From Ferrimonas sp. YFM (GTDB taxonomy: Bacteria; Pseudomonadota; Gammaproteobacteria; Enterobacterales; Shewanellaceae), in contig NZ_AP027368.1 in NCBI RefSeq assembly GCF_030296015.1, positions 1,302,001 through 1,366,000 of the forward strand: 64,000 nucleotides of DNA, given 5' to 3'. Positions within the stretch are counted from its first letter, which is position 1; every line of letters starts with the position of its first letter. Shown here piece after piece: positions 46,115 through 55,803 of the stretch. Under the pieces are notes generated by a model. It saw only the letters and a program-made list of their open reading frames with translations. It searched no databases and had not been told where the DNA came from. The translations under genes were made by a program, and so were the position numbers.

Positions 46115-46492
46115 CTATTGCTTCTTTTTCTTCAGCCCCAGGCCCAGTTCTCTGCCGCGGCTGCGGGCGTAAAAGCTGCTGGCCAGCAGCCAGCTCAGGA
46201 GCATTACTGTGGCCAGGGCTGGCCACCAGAATGCCTCTCTGGCCACCCAGAGTTGGGTCAGGCTGGCCACCAGATAGAGGCAGGCGATGAAGCCGGACCA
46301 GGCATGGGTGTAGGGTTTCCCCTTGAGCATGCCGGGAAGGGGCAGGAACAGGGGCACCAGCATCATCAGGCTGAACCCCAGGGAGTATCCACTTCCTGGC
46401 GCCAGCCACAGTTGCCAGAGGGGAATGTACAGCAGACAGCTGAGGTAGCTGCCCAGGGCGATGCGGCCCAGGCTTTCGCTGTTGCTCACCAT
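46115..46492 (-). CDS. DUF2069 inner membrane protein
   Basis: A 125-residue membrane protein with four hydrophobic segments and a basic C-terminus ending in KKKKQ. It matches the DUF2069 family, found beside arsC/yfgD in related genomes. The function is unknown. The ATG at 46492 is one base from the arsC stop, so it is translationally coupled to arsC. Confidence 0.85.
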   Translation of the reverse strand: MVSNSESLGRIALGSYLSCLLYIPLWQLWLAPGSGYSLGFSLMMLVPLFLPLPGMLKGKPYTHAWSGFIACLYLVASLTQLWVAREAFWWPALATVMLLSWLLASSFYARSRGRELGLGLKKKKQ

Positions 46493-46493
46493 C

Positions 46494-46844
46494 TTATTTG
46501 AGGATCTCCAGCACCTGCTCAGGGGGACGGCCGATGGCGGCTCGGTTGCCATGGACCACGATGGGGCGCTCAATCAGTTTGGGGGTGCTGAGCATGGCGG
46601 CGATCAGGGCGTCATCTCCGGCATCGGCCAGGTTCTGCTCCTTGTATTCCGCTTCCTTGGTGCGCATCAGCTGGCGGGGAGTCAGCCCTAGCATCTCCAG
46701 AATCTGACGCAGTTCCGTTTCCGAGGGGGCCTGTTTCAGGTACTCATACACTTGAGGGGTGACCCCCTGCTCCTCCAACAGGGCCAGCGTTTGACGGCTC
46801 TTGGAGCAGCGGGGGTTGTGCCAGATGCGGGTCGTTTGGGTCAT
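46494..46844 (-). CDS. arsC: ArsC-family glutaredoxin-like reductase (YfgD type)
   Basis: A 116-residue thioredoxin-fold protein of the arsenate reductase (glutaredoxin-type) family. The catalytic Cys is in HNPRCSKSR, and the conserved arginine region reads LIERPIVVHGNRAAIGRPPE. It corresponds to E. coli YfgD, which sits between hda and bepA there too. True arsenate reduction is not shown for this branch, and no ars operon partners are nearby. It lies 64 bases after bepA and directly before the DUF2069 gene. Confidence 0.93.
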   Translation of the reverse strand: MTQTTRIWHNPRCSKSRQTLALLEEQGVTPQVYEYLKQAPSETELRQILEMLGLTPRQLMRTKEAEYKEQNLADAGDDALIAAMLSTPKLIERPIVVHGNRAAIGRPPEQVLEILK

Positions 46845-46908
46845 GGTTATGAACTTCCTGTGATCATGATCTCATTATGGGGCCATTCTACGTTGGCCCG
46901 CCATCAGA

Positions 46909-48357
46909 TCAAAGGGATTTCATCTCCTGTTCCGACTTGCGCAGTTCCTTGATTCTGGCATCGATGCGTGCCTTCTGCAGCGGATTGTCCCGGGTCTGGC
47001 GGTAGGCGTACTGAAGCTGTTCAATCGCCTGGCCGTAACCGGCCGACAGGGCCAGCAGCTCCGCCTGGACCATATGGCGCTCGGCGGTCAGGCCCATCTT
47101 GCGGTAGACCTGGGAGAGCAGATCGTAGGCCACCACGCTGTCCTTATTGAGCAGAATCTGGTGCTCAAGCAGGGCGCGGGCCTCTTTGAGCTGACCCGTC
47201 TGCAGCAGCACGTTGGCTAGGTTGATCTCGATGACGCTGTTGTCGGGCCTGAGCTTCTGTGCCTGGCGCAGCAGGGAGATTGCTTCCTTTGGGCGCTTCT
47301 GCATCAGCAGGATGTCGGCGGCGGTGTCCAGGTAGAACAGGTTTTGCGGATCTTTGGTCAGCAGGGCCTTGAGCTCCTTCTCCGCCTCATCGAAGCGCTC
47401 CATGTCCAGCAGGGTCAGGGCCTTGCCGTAATGGGCGGCGTCGATGACCACAGGGTCGCCCATCTTGGCCTGCTTATCGAACAGGAACAGGGCGTGGTCT
47501 CTGTCTAGCTTGGAGTAGCGCACCTGCACCCTGGCCTTGGCCAGATGGAACAGCAGATTCTCCGGTACCGGACGATAGGGGTAGAGGGCAGCCCGGGCGC
47601 GGGCGTCGGCCACCCGGCTTTCCGGCAGGGGGTGGGTCAGCAGCATCTGCGGGGGCTTGCTGGCAAAGCGGTATTTGGCCGCCATCTTGCCGAAGAAACT
47701 GGGCACGGCGTTGGGATCGAAACCGGCGGCCGCCAGGGTCTTGATGCCGATGCGGTCCGCCTCTTTTTCGTTGCTTCGGGTGTAGTTGATCTGCGCCTGC
47801 TGGCTGATGGCCAGGGTCGACTGCAGGGCGGCTATGCCCGCTTCCGGGGAGGCCATGGCCAGGATGATGGAACCAATCACCCCGGCCACCGTGGCGGGGG
47901 CGGTCTTCTTCTGGGCTTCAATGGCCCGGGCCAGGTGGCGCTGGGTCACGTGGGCAATTTCGTGCCCCAGTACCGACGCCAGCTCACTCTCGTTGTCCGC
48001 CTCCTTGATGATGGCGGTGTGAACCCCCACATGGCCGCCGAAGAAGGCGAAAGCGTTGATTTCGTTGTTGTTGATCAGAAAGAAGGTAAAAGGGGTTTTG
48101 ACGTTGTCTGCCCTGGCCACCAGCCGGTTGCCCAGGTCATTAAGGTACTCGTTCATCACAGGATCGTGGATGATGGGAAGCTGACCACGCAGCATCCGCA
48201 TATAGAAGTCCCCAATCTGACTCTCCTTGTCGATGGAGAGTGTGCTGGAGGCCACGGTGCCAAGCTCTGGCAGCTCCGGTTGAGCCTGGGCTGCGGTGAG
48301 CCCCAGGGTCGCGCTCAGCAGCGCGGCTCCCAGAGTAAGTGAAAAACGTCTGATCAC
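46909..48357 (-). CDS. bepA: Beta-barrel assembly-enhancing protease BepA (M48)
   Basis: A 482-residue periplasmic zinc metalloprotease and chaperone that helps LptD maturation and degrades stalled barrels. It has a signal peptide (ending LTAAQA), the zinc motif VLGHEIAHVTQRH (His132, Glu133, His136), the third-ligand motif NEKEADRIG, and a C-terminal TPR superhelix (about 265-480). The GTG start at 48357 (AAGGAC upstream) gives a standard signal peptide; longer frames would bury it. It heads the bepA-arsC-DUF2069 array. Confidence 0.95.
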   Translation of the reverse strand: MIRRFSLTLGAALLSATLGLTAAQAQPELPELGTVASSTLSIDKESQIGDFYMRMLRGQLPIIHDPVMNEYLNDLGNRLVARADNVKTPFTFFLINNNEINAFAFFGGHVGVHTAIIKEADNESELASVLGHEIAHVTQRHLARAIEAQKKTAPATVAGVIGSIILAMASPEAGIAALQSTLAISQQAQINYTRSNEKEADRIGIKTLAAAGFDPNAVPSFFGKMAAKYRFASKPPQMLLTHPLPESRVADARARAALYPYRPVPENLLFHLAKARVQVRYSKLDRDHALFLFDKQAKMGDPVVIDAAHYGKALTLLDMERFDEAEKELKALLTKDPQNLFYLDTAADILLMQKRPKEAISLLRQAQKLRPDNSVIEINLANVLLQTGQLKEARALLEHQILLNKDSVVAYDLLSQVYRKMGLTAERHMVQAELLALSAGYGQAIEQLQYAYRQTRDNPLQKARIDARIKELRKSEQEMKSL

Positions 48358-48783
48358 GTGTGTCCTTGATGTCCGTTTCTGATGATGTTCCGGCCAGTGT
48401 ACCTGCATCCGCCTGTGAATGACCACAGTGTTGCGCAGGCATTTACCCGAAGTTAAGGGAGTAATGCTATGTTTTAGCTTAGGTTATTCCGGTCTTTGGT
48501 TGTCGTTTCGCTCCGGGGTGGCCTGGATTGTTATCGGGGTGCGTTGGCCTTTGCCGTTCTGGGAGCGACTTGGCATCCATGGGGAAACGACAATCGGCAG
48601 AGCGCAGCCTGCCTTAGTTAGTCTGCGCAGAGGCCCTTTGGGTTCCAGCGACTTTACATAATCTTGCATCCCAGGTTTGTGGTTTGCCTGAGCTAGGGGG
48701 ATAATGGCGCCCGATTCGTGGCGGTTTTCTTGCGGGGATGAGTTTCCCTGATGAGGGCCCATTTAGTCGGCAGGGAAGTCAGG
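48358..48783. promoter_or_regulatory. Divergent region between bepA and the TusA-like gene
   Basis: About 425 bases with no supported gene. It contains a 10-bp inverted repeat with arms at 48500-48509 and 48584-48593 enclosing a GC-rich segment that can itself pair (GCTCC/GGAGC). A possible promoter toward the TusA-like gene lies at 48677-48705 (TTGTGG, 17 bases, GATAAT). A stable RNA cannot be excluded. Confidence 0.45.
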
Positions 48784-49002
48784 ATGCAATTTGTTGATCT
48801 TTCATCTTATCGTTGTCCAATGGCCTTCGTTCAGGCCAAGCTGGCGATGAAGGATCTACGTGGGGACGGGGCGCTGGAACTGCTTATCGGCGACCCGGCA
48901 ACCTTGCGGGATCTGATCCCCTATGCTCGGCGCTGCGGCTTTTCGGTGGAATCCGAGACCCGGCCACAGGGGACGGCAGTCTATCTGCGCCCGCAACATT
49001 AA
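48784..49002 (+). CDS. TusA/SirA-like small protein
   Basis: A 72-residue protein with the TusA fold pattern (MQFVDLSSYRCPMAFVQAKLAM, then LELLIGDPATLRDLIPYARRCGFSVESE). The catalytic Cys is kept (Cys11), but the CPxP signature is CPMA, so classical sulfur-transfer activity is uncertain. It is 25 bases upstream of perM on the same strand, an arrangement seen in related genomes. GGGAAGTCAGG precedes the ATG. Confidence 0.85.
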   Translation: MQFVDLSSYRCPMAFVQAKLAMKDLRGDGALELLIGDPATLRDLIPYARRCGFSVESETRPQGTAVYLRPQH

Positions 49003-49027
49003 AAGACAGAAAAGGTTTTAGAAAAGT

Positions 49028-50098
49028 ATGTGGAATCTACTCCGCAACTGGTACCAGGAGAAGTTCTCCGACCCTCAGGCGGTCACCCTGGCGCTGATCC
49101 TGATGGTGGGCTTTGCCATCATCTACTTCTACGGCAAGCTGATTACTCCGCTGCTGGTGGCCGTGGTGCTGGCCTACATGCTGGAATGGCCGGTGGCGCA
49201 AATGGCCAACCGGGGCCTGCCACGCTCTTTGGCGGTGTCGCTGGTGCTGCTGGTGTTTGTCGGGGTGATGATGATGTTCTGTCTCATCGCCCTGCCTCAG
49301 ATCTGGAATCAGGGGATCAGCCTGGCTCGTGAACTGCCCGACATGATTGGTCAGGCTCAGGGGATGGTGCTGACCCTGCCCCAACAGTATCCCGAGGTGA
49401 TCAGCGAGCAGCAGGTCCATGAATTGATGCAGAACCTCAACAACCAGATTCTGGCCTGGGGGCAGCAGGTACTGCAGATCTCTCTGGGTTCCCTGGTGGA
49501 CCTGGTGGCCCTGGCGGTCTACGCCATTCTGGTGCCGCTGCTGGTGTTCTTTTTCCTCAAGGATAAGCGTCAGCTGCTGCGCAGCCTCAGCCGCTTTGTG
49601 CCCAGCAATCGTGAACTGGCCAAGCAGGTGTGGGCCGAGATGAACGGCCAGATCGTCAACTACATTCGCGGCAAGGCCATTGAGATCTTGATCATCGGCG
49701 TGGCCAGCTACCTCACCTTCCTGTTTATGGACCTGCGCTACGCCGCCCTGCTGGGGCTGGCCGTGGGCCTGTCGGTGCTGATCCCCTACATCGGCGCTAC
49801 CGTGGTGACCATTCCCGTGGCCCTGGTGGGCCTGTTCCAGTGGGGGGTGACCCCACAGTTCGGCTATCTGATGCTGGCCTACGGCATCATCCAGATGCTG
49901 GATGGCAACGTGCTGGTGCCGATTCTGTTCTCCGAAGCGGTGAACCTGCATCCGGTGGCGATCATCATCGCCGTGCTGATCTTCGGCGGCCTGTGGGGCT
50001 TCTGGGGGGTGTTCTTTGCCATCCCCCTGGCGACCCTGGTCAAGGCGGTGATCAACGCCTGGCCCAGCACTGAGATGGTGCAGGAGGCGGGTCAGTGA
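49028..50098 (+). CDS. perM: AI-2E/PerM-family permease
   Basis: A 356-residue inner-membrane protein of the AI-2E transporter superfamily, PerM branch, with about seven to eight membrane segments split by a soluble region (about 95-150). The conserved PLLVFFFLKDKRQLLR and GLSVLIPYIGATVVTIPVA stretches are present. The transported substrate is unknown. The stop overlaps the queE GTG start (GTGA), so queE is translationally coupled to it. Confidence 0.92.
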   Translation: MWNLLRNWYQEKFSDPQAVTLALILMVGFAIIYFYGKLITPLLVAVVLAYMLEWPVAQMANRGLPRSLAVSLVLLVFVGVMMMFCLIALPQIWNQGISLARELPDMIGQAQGMVLTLPQQYPEVISEQQVHELMQNLNNQILAWGQQVLQISLGSLVDLVALAVYAILVPLLVFFFLKDKRQLLRSLSRFVPSNRELAKQVWAEMNGQIVNYIRGKAIEILIIGVASYLTFLFMDLRYAALLGLAVGLSVLIPYIGATVVTIPVALVGLFQWGVTPQFGYLMLAYGIIQMLDGNVLVPILFSEAVNLHPVAIIIAVLIFGGLWGFWGVFFAIPLATLVKAVINAWPSTEMVQEAGQ

Positions 50099-50769
50099 GT
50101 CAGCTTCCCGTCAACGAGATCTTCGAAACCATCCAGGGCGAAGGGCAGTTTACCGGCATGCCGGCGGTGTTCCTGCGTCTTCAGGGCTGCCCGGTGGGGT
50201 GCCCCTGGTGCGACACCCGCCATACCTGGGAGGTGGAACCTGAGCATCAGGTGGACCCTGAACAGATCATCGGGGTCAGTGGCGACAAGCCAATCTGGGC
50301 CCAGTATGACGAAGCCCAGCTGGTGGCCCTGCTCACCGACGGCCGCTACAGCGCCCGTCACCTGGTGATCACCGGTGGCGAGCCCTGTCTCTATGATCTG
50401 ACCGAACTGACCGAACGGATGCACGCCGCCGGCTGGCGCTGTCAGATTGAGACCTCCGGCTGTGCCGAGGTGCGCTGTGACGAGCAGACCTGGGTGACGG
50501 TATCGCCCAAGGTGGGGATGAAGGGCGGTCTGCCTGTGCTGGCGCAGGCGCTGGCGCGGGCCGATGAGATCAAGCACCCCATCGCCACAGAGCGTCACAT
50601 TGAGGAGCTGGATCAGCTTCTGGAAGGCCAGGCCCTGCCGAGAAACCCACAGATCTGCCTGCAGCCCATCTCCACCAAGAAGCGGGCGACCGAGTTGGCC
50701 ATCGACACCTGCATCAAGCGTAACTGGCGACTGTCGGTTCAGACCCACAAGTATCTGGATATCGATTAA
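50095..50769 (+). CDS. queE: 7-carboxy-7-deazaguanine synthase
   Basis: A 224-residue radical SAM enzyme that contracts carboxy-tetrahydropterin to 7-carboxy-7-deazaguanine in the queuosine pathway. The cluster motif CPVGCPWC places the ligands at Cys32, Cys36 and Cys39, and ITGGEPCLYD binds SAM. The N-terminus (NEIFETIQGEGQFTGMPAVF) is typical. The GTG start overlaps the perM stop. No queC or queD is adjacent. A strong terminator follows. Confidence 0.96.
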   Translation: MSQLPVNEIFETIQGEGQFTGMPAVFLRLQGCPVGCPWCDTRHTWEVEPEHQVDPEQIIGVSGDKPIWAQYDEAQLVALLTDGRYSARHLVITGGEPCLYDLTELTERMHAAGWRCQIETSGCAEVRCDEQTWVTVSPKVGMKGGLPVLAQALARADEIKHPIATERHIEELDQLLEGQALPRNPQICLQPISTKKRATELAIDTCIKRNWRLSVQTHKYLDID

Positions 50770-50791
50770 GCGGCTCGACAGCCCCGATAAA

Positions 50792-50817
50792 AAAAGACCG
50801 CCATCTGGCGGTCTTTT
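50792..50817. terminator. Bidirectional terminator after queE
   Basis: An 11-bp stem (AAAAGACCGCC/GGCGGTCTTTT), loop ATCT, between the convergent queE and lipoprotein genes. Confidence 0.93.
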
Positions 50818-50832
50818 CTGTTTCTGGGCAGG

Positions 50833-51825
50833 TTATCTGGGCTGATCGGCCAGCAGGTACTTGTCTATCTCCGCCCTGGTCATCTTGTGGATGCCGCTGG
50901 CCGGAGCCGCCTGGATGGTGAAGAAGTAAAAATCCGGGCCCAGGGTGTCACCCAGCATCTCTCTGGAGAAGGTGAGGTAGGGCGCATGTTGGGCGTCGTC
51001 TTTGCTCAGCTTACCGGCATCCTGGCCCTTGTCGGTGCAGCACCAGGAGTGAACCCCCAGAGTGGCGCCATCCTGATAGACTCTGTGGTAGCCGGCGGAG
51101 AAGAGATCCACGCCGCCGGAGTGGGCCTCGCCCCCTTTACGAATCTCTGTGGTCAGCTGGGCATTGCGCACCAGGCGGCTGGTGTGCAGGTTGATGGCAT
51201 CGTTCACCGAGCCCTCCACATTCTCCAGGACCAGGGTCTTCAGGCCAGGGTTGTTCTCCAGCAGAGCCTTGAGCTTGATGTAGCTGGAGGTGCCCAGGGC
51301 GCCGTTGACGAAGGCGGTGGTCTTGGCCTCATCCAGGCGGAAGCTGGCGTTGCCTGCGCTCAGCAGGGCTTCATTGAAGACAAATTCAACGTTGTACAGC
51401 CCCTGGGTGACGGGCTCCTCGACGCTGCCCTCCATCTTGAAGTTGTCGCCCTCAGAGGTGACGGTGATCGCCTTGTGGCTCAGCTCGTCTCCCACCCGGT
51501 CAATTTTAAAGCTGGTGGCGATGGGCGTTTCCTTGTCGAAGTCGAAGCCAAAGGTCAGGACGCCCTCGGCGAACTTGACCACAATGAGCTTCTCCTTCTG
51601 GGACATGTCATAGAACTCCACCGGGTACTCTTTTCCGTCCAGGGTAAGTTTGATCTGGTCGTACTGGCTCTGGAAATTCGCCACATAGGCGGCCACCTTG
51701 TCGGGCTGAATGAAGTGAGCCTCTTTGGTGCTGGCCTTGTCATTGTCGCTGTTGCCGCTGCTGCCTCCACCACAGGCTTGCAGTGCCAGGGTCAGGAGGA
51801 GTACCGAGAAAACTCTTAACGTCAT
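50833..51825 (-). CDS. Lipoprotein with a ClpP-like domain
   Basis: A 330-residue lipoprotein (LTLALQAC, Cys18, Gly/Ser linker). The first part (about 30-170) is a beta-rich domain of unknown type. The C-terminal part resembles ClpP/crotonase-fold periplasmic proteins (COG3904-like): a VEGSVNDAINL helix start, then GGEAHSGGVDLFSAGYHRVY and GATLGVHSW align with the GAVCASAC...LGVHQF pattern of that group. By this alignment Ser236 is the nucleophile and His259 the base. Protease activity is an inference. The start at 51825 is set by the lipobox. It shares its strand with the serine dehydratase gene, separated by a terminator. Confidence 0.75.
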   Translation of the reverse strand: MTLRVFSVLLLTLALQACGGGSSGNSDNDKASTKEAHFIQPDKVAAYVANFQSQYDQIKLTLDGKEYPVEFYDMSQKEKLIVVKFAEGVLTFGFDFDKETPIATSFKIDRVGDELSHKAITVTSEGDNFKMEGSVEEPVTQGLYNVEFVFNEALLSAGNASFRLDEAKTTAFVNGALGTSSYIKLKALLENNPGLKTLVLENVEGSVNDAINLHTSRLVRNAQLTTEIRKGGEAHSGGVDLFSAGYHRVYQDGATLGVHSWCCTDKGQDAGKLSKDDAQHAPYLTFSREMLGDTLGPDFYFFTIQAAPASGIHKMTRAEIDKYLLADQPR

Positions 51826-51918
51826 GGTTGTCTCTCTGTCTGTGTTTTGTTGCAGAGATTTAACCAAATAACCGGCCTGCGCTTTGTAACCCTTTGTATC
51901 CTTGCGCTGACTCAGGAC

Positions 51919-51945
51919 CAAAAAAATCCCCGCCGGGGCGGGGAT
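51919..51945 (-). terminator. Terminator of the L-serine ammonia-lyase gene
   Basis: On the minus strand an 8-bp stem (ATCCCCGC/GCGGGGAT), 4-base loop, then a T-run, about 20 bases past the stop. It separates the lyase from the lipoprotein gene downstream, whose start lies about 95 bases further on. Confidence 0.92.
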
Positions 51946-51966
51946 CTTCAACTCGTTACAAAACCG

Positions 51967-53337
<1,371 letters not shown>

Positions 53338-53692
53338 AAACGGTATCCCTGTTGTGTCGTTGCCCGCAGGCGGATGGCTGATGGTAACCCAGGCGGAGGG
53401 AAAGCAAAATCCGACCTGACTCAATTAGCATAATATCTCGTGGCTGTGCTGTCCTGCCGATGTCTGTGCCGAAGCGGGTGTAACCTCAGGGGAAGTGCTC
53501 TGGAGAAAAACTGTTCGGGAATGGGATTCACACTGGATTGGGCCCATACTGGTTAGAGACACACTTCTGGGGTGGGGTTGAATTGGGCTCACCTGGCAAA
53601 ATTCGACCAACCGTGATCCAGATCAGGGTTTGCCCTTTGAATGGTCCAGCCCTGTGGCTATAGTGGTCCCAAGCTAATGGAATGGTTTCGCT
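53338..53692. promoter_or_regulatory. Divergent region between sdaA and the ycfP-like gene
   Basis: About 355 bases without a gene. It holds a near-perfect palindrome at 53609-53630 and a -10-like TATAGT at 53659-53664 ahead of the ycfP-like gene. Nothing else is recognisable. Confidence 0.5.
53609..53630. promoter_or_regulatory. 22-bp palindromic operator candidate, FNR-like core
   Basis: AACCGTGATC/CAGATCAGGGTT pairs at 9 of 11 positions about its centre. The core GTGAT-CCAG-ATCAG matches the FNR consensus TTGAT-N4-ATCAA at 8 of 10 positions. Its centre is about 51 bases before the start predicted from TATAGT, not a canonical FNR spacing. Confidence 0.4.
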
Positions 53693-54247
53693 ATGATTAT
53701 CTACCTGCACGGCTTTGATGCCACCAGTCCCGGAAATCACGAGAAGGTGCTTCAGCTGCAGTTTGCGGATGAAGATGTACGTTTTATCAATTACTCCACC
53801 CTGCATCCCCGTCATGACATGCAGCATCTGCTGAAAGAGGTGGAGAAGCATAAGAAGTTCAGCGACGATGCCAATCCGCTGATCGTCGGTGTTGGCCTGG
53901 GCGGCTTCTGGGCCGAACGGGTGGGCTTCCTCTGTGGCATGCGTTCCGTGGTGTTCAACCCCAATCTCTGGCCGGAAGAGAATATGGTGGGGCTGATTGA
54001 CCGACCTGAGGAGTATCGGGACATCAAGGAGAAGTGCGTCAAGGCGTTCCGCGAGCGAAATCGCGGCCACTGCCTGTGCGTCCTGGCCCGCAATGACGAG
54101 GTGCTGGACACCAAGCGCATCGAGTCGGAGCTGGGGGCCTACTACCCGGTGATCTGGGATGAGACCCAGACTCACAAGTTCAAAGATATCTCCAAACAAC
54201 TCAGGGCCCTGTCCCAATTTAAAACAGAGGAGCGCGACTGCGCCTGA
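53693..54247 (+). CDS. YcfP-like alpha/beta-hydrolase-fold protein (UPF0227)
   Basis: A 184-residue cytoplasmic protein of the YcfP/UPF0227 esterase-like family. The N-terminus [19 protein letters not shown] is the family hallmark. The nucleophile elbow reads GVGLGGFWA, with Leu in place of Ser, so esterase activity by a Ser triad is doubtful. The C-terminus [10 protein letters not shown] includes the expected His. It stands alone and is followed by a hairpin. Confidence 0.88.
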   Translation: MIIYLHGFDATSPGNHEKVLQLQFADEDVRFINYSTLHPRHDMQHLLKEVEKHKKFSDDANPLIVGVGLGGFWAERVGFLCGMRSVVFNPNLWPEENMVGLIDRPEEYRDIKEKCVKAFRERNRGHCLCVLARNDEVLDTKRIESELGAYYPVIWDETQTHKFKDISKQLRALSQFKTEERDCA

Positions 54248-54264
54248 AGTTTTAGCCAATCTTG

Positions 54265-54297
54265 GGGCGGTGTTCACAAAATCACCGCCCTCTCTTT
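54265..54297 (+). terminator. Terminator after the ycfP-like gene
   Basis: An 8-bp stem (GGGCGGTG/CACCGCCC) with a 10-base loop and a TCTCTTT tail. Confidence 0.75.
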
Positions 54298-54375
54298 ACG
54301 CTTGTTATTGATACTGTTAGTTTTTATTCACTTTAAGGAAATGCTAATGTACTGATCGCTGTTAAGGAAGACAGT

Positions 54376-55803
54376 TTGTTCAACCGATTCAAAGTCAAAG
54401 CCGTTCTTATGGCGCTGCTCATGGCAGCGATCTTCACTTCCGACCCCTTTGGCCTTCAGAGTGCTTCAGAAAGCCACAACGAAACACTGGTCAATCGCTA
54501 TCTCTCCCCTTTTGTTCCGGACACCTTCGCAGATCAGATAACGGTTGTTCTCATTGATGAGCGATTTGTCGCCAATACCCAGGATATCTACCCTGTTCCC
54601 TATTCGGATCTGGCAAGGGTTCTTAAGAACCTCAACGCTCTTAAGTCTGGTCCCATCTTTTTTGACATTCTTCAGCACTATGAGCATTCACCTGGATTGA
54701 ATCGGTGGCTCAATCGGTTACGCAGAAGTGATGCGCCGGTGGTCATGGCCAGTTCCCCCAAGTTTGATACTGATGCCCGGCTTAGTGACCCGAATAGCCT
54801 GCGTCATGCGATTGCCGGTGTTTCCACTCTTGGAGCCGTGTCTTGGGATGGAGTTGGTTACCACTACCCTCTGGTGTGGGAGGAGGGAGGTCTGGTCCGA
54901 ACCAGTGCTGCGCTGCGCCTGTACCGGATTTGGTGTCAGGACAATGGCCGTGAGTGCGAAGGAGATGCTCGGTTTCAAGAACCTATGACGGTGCGTTGGA
55001 GTAACCGTCATGCACCGGATCAGGAGAGGATTCTCAATCTCAGCAGTCAATGTCAGCAGTCGAAGGGAGCCGCTTACCGGCAATCGCTGTCTGCCATTTT
55101 CGGGGACCTGGCCCAAGGTTTACTCTCCGATGACGATACTGAGCTCAGTGGGCGCTACCCCTGTCCGCAGATCCTTACCATCAGTGCCTGGGAGTTGATG
55201 GAGCCCGGTGCACTCAAGGATCCTGAGCTACGCAATGTGATTGAGAACCGGGTGGTGATGGTTGGTTACGATCTGGAAGGGCTGGCGGACCGAGTGTTGT
55301 CGCCGGTTAACGGAAACCTTCCGGGAGTGTTCCAGCATGCTGTGGCCCTCGAGAATCTGATGCTGTTTGGTGACCAGTACTGGCATAAGCCTTCGGAGTT
55401 TGATGGATGGGGTTTTGGCTTTTTCGACGTGGTCAGTTGGTTTATTGAGTTTCTTGTGCTGTGTTGGGTGTTTGATTACCGGATGCGATACATCGAAGTT
55501 CAAACCGAGCTGTGTCATGAAGAGCGGCTCTCTGCGGCTCTGTCAGGGTTAAAACAGGCGCTGCTGTTTGCGTTACTCACATTTGGAACTGCGATGCTGC
55601 TGAGCTCCCAAATGGGGATTGGCATCGTTAACCTGCATATTCTGGTGCTGATAGTTCTGTTGGCCCTGCCTACCTGGTGTTTCTATTTGGTGTCTGCTCT
55701 GAGGTGGACACTGCTTCCCGATTTTTCTGGCGGTACCTGCCCCGATTCCACAGAGATGGGCGGTGCCTTAACGACTTCGCGTCAAGGAAGTGATGATGAT
55801 TAA
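54376..55803 (+). CDS. Stand-alone CHASE2-domain membrane protein
   Basis: A 475-residue membrane protein. One N-terminal helix (about 8-21) leads to a periplasmic CHASE2 domain (about 35-335) with typical blocks: ITVVLIDER, YSDLARVLKNL, GPIFFDIL, RVVMVGYDLEG and PGVFQHAVALENLM. Three C-terminal membrane segments follow (about 348-368, 394-411, 416-445), ending in a 30-residue polar tail. No kinase, cyclase or GGDEF output domain is present, so it is a sensor without its usual effector. The start is a TTG at 54376 after AAGGAAG. It heads a three-gene operon overlapping the next gene by 8 bases. Codon use is less biased than in neighbours. Confidence 0.85.
   Translation: MFNRFKVKAVLMALLMAAIFTSDPFGLQSASESHNETLVNRYLSPFVPDTFADQITVVLIDERFVANTQDIYPVPYSDLARVLKNLNALKSGPIFFDILQHYEHSPGLNRWLNRLRRSDAPVVMASSPKFDTDARLSDPNSLRHAIAGVSTLGAVSWDGVGYHYPLVWEEGGLVRTSAALRLYRIWCQDNGRECEGDARFQEPMTVRWSNRHAPDQERILNLSSQCQQSKGAAYRQSLSAIFGDLAQGLLSDDDTELSGRYPCPQILTISAWELMEPGALKDPELRNVIENRVVMVGYDLEGLADRVLSPVNGNLPGVFQHAVALENLMLFGDQYWHKPSEFDGWGFGFFDVVSWFIEFLVLCWVFDYRMRYIEVQTELCHEERLSAALSGLKQALLFALLTFGTAMLLSSQMGIGIVNLHILVLIVLLALPTWCFYLVSALRWTLLPDFSGGTCPDSTEMGGALTTSRQGSDDD

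Noticed and set aside
54376-55803. CHASE2 protein as a truncated adenylate/guanylate cyclase or kinase
   Set aside because: After the third C-terminal membrane segment only about 30 polar residues remain before the next coupled gene; no frameshifted output domain is visible in the other frames.
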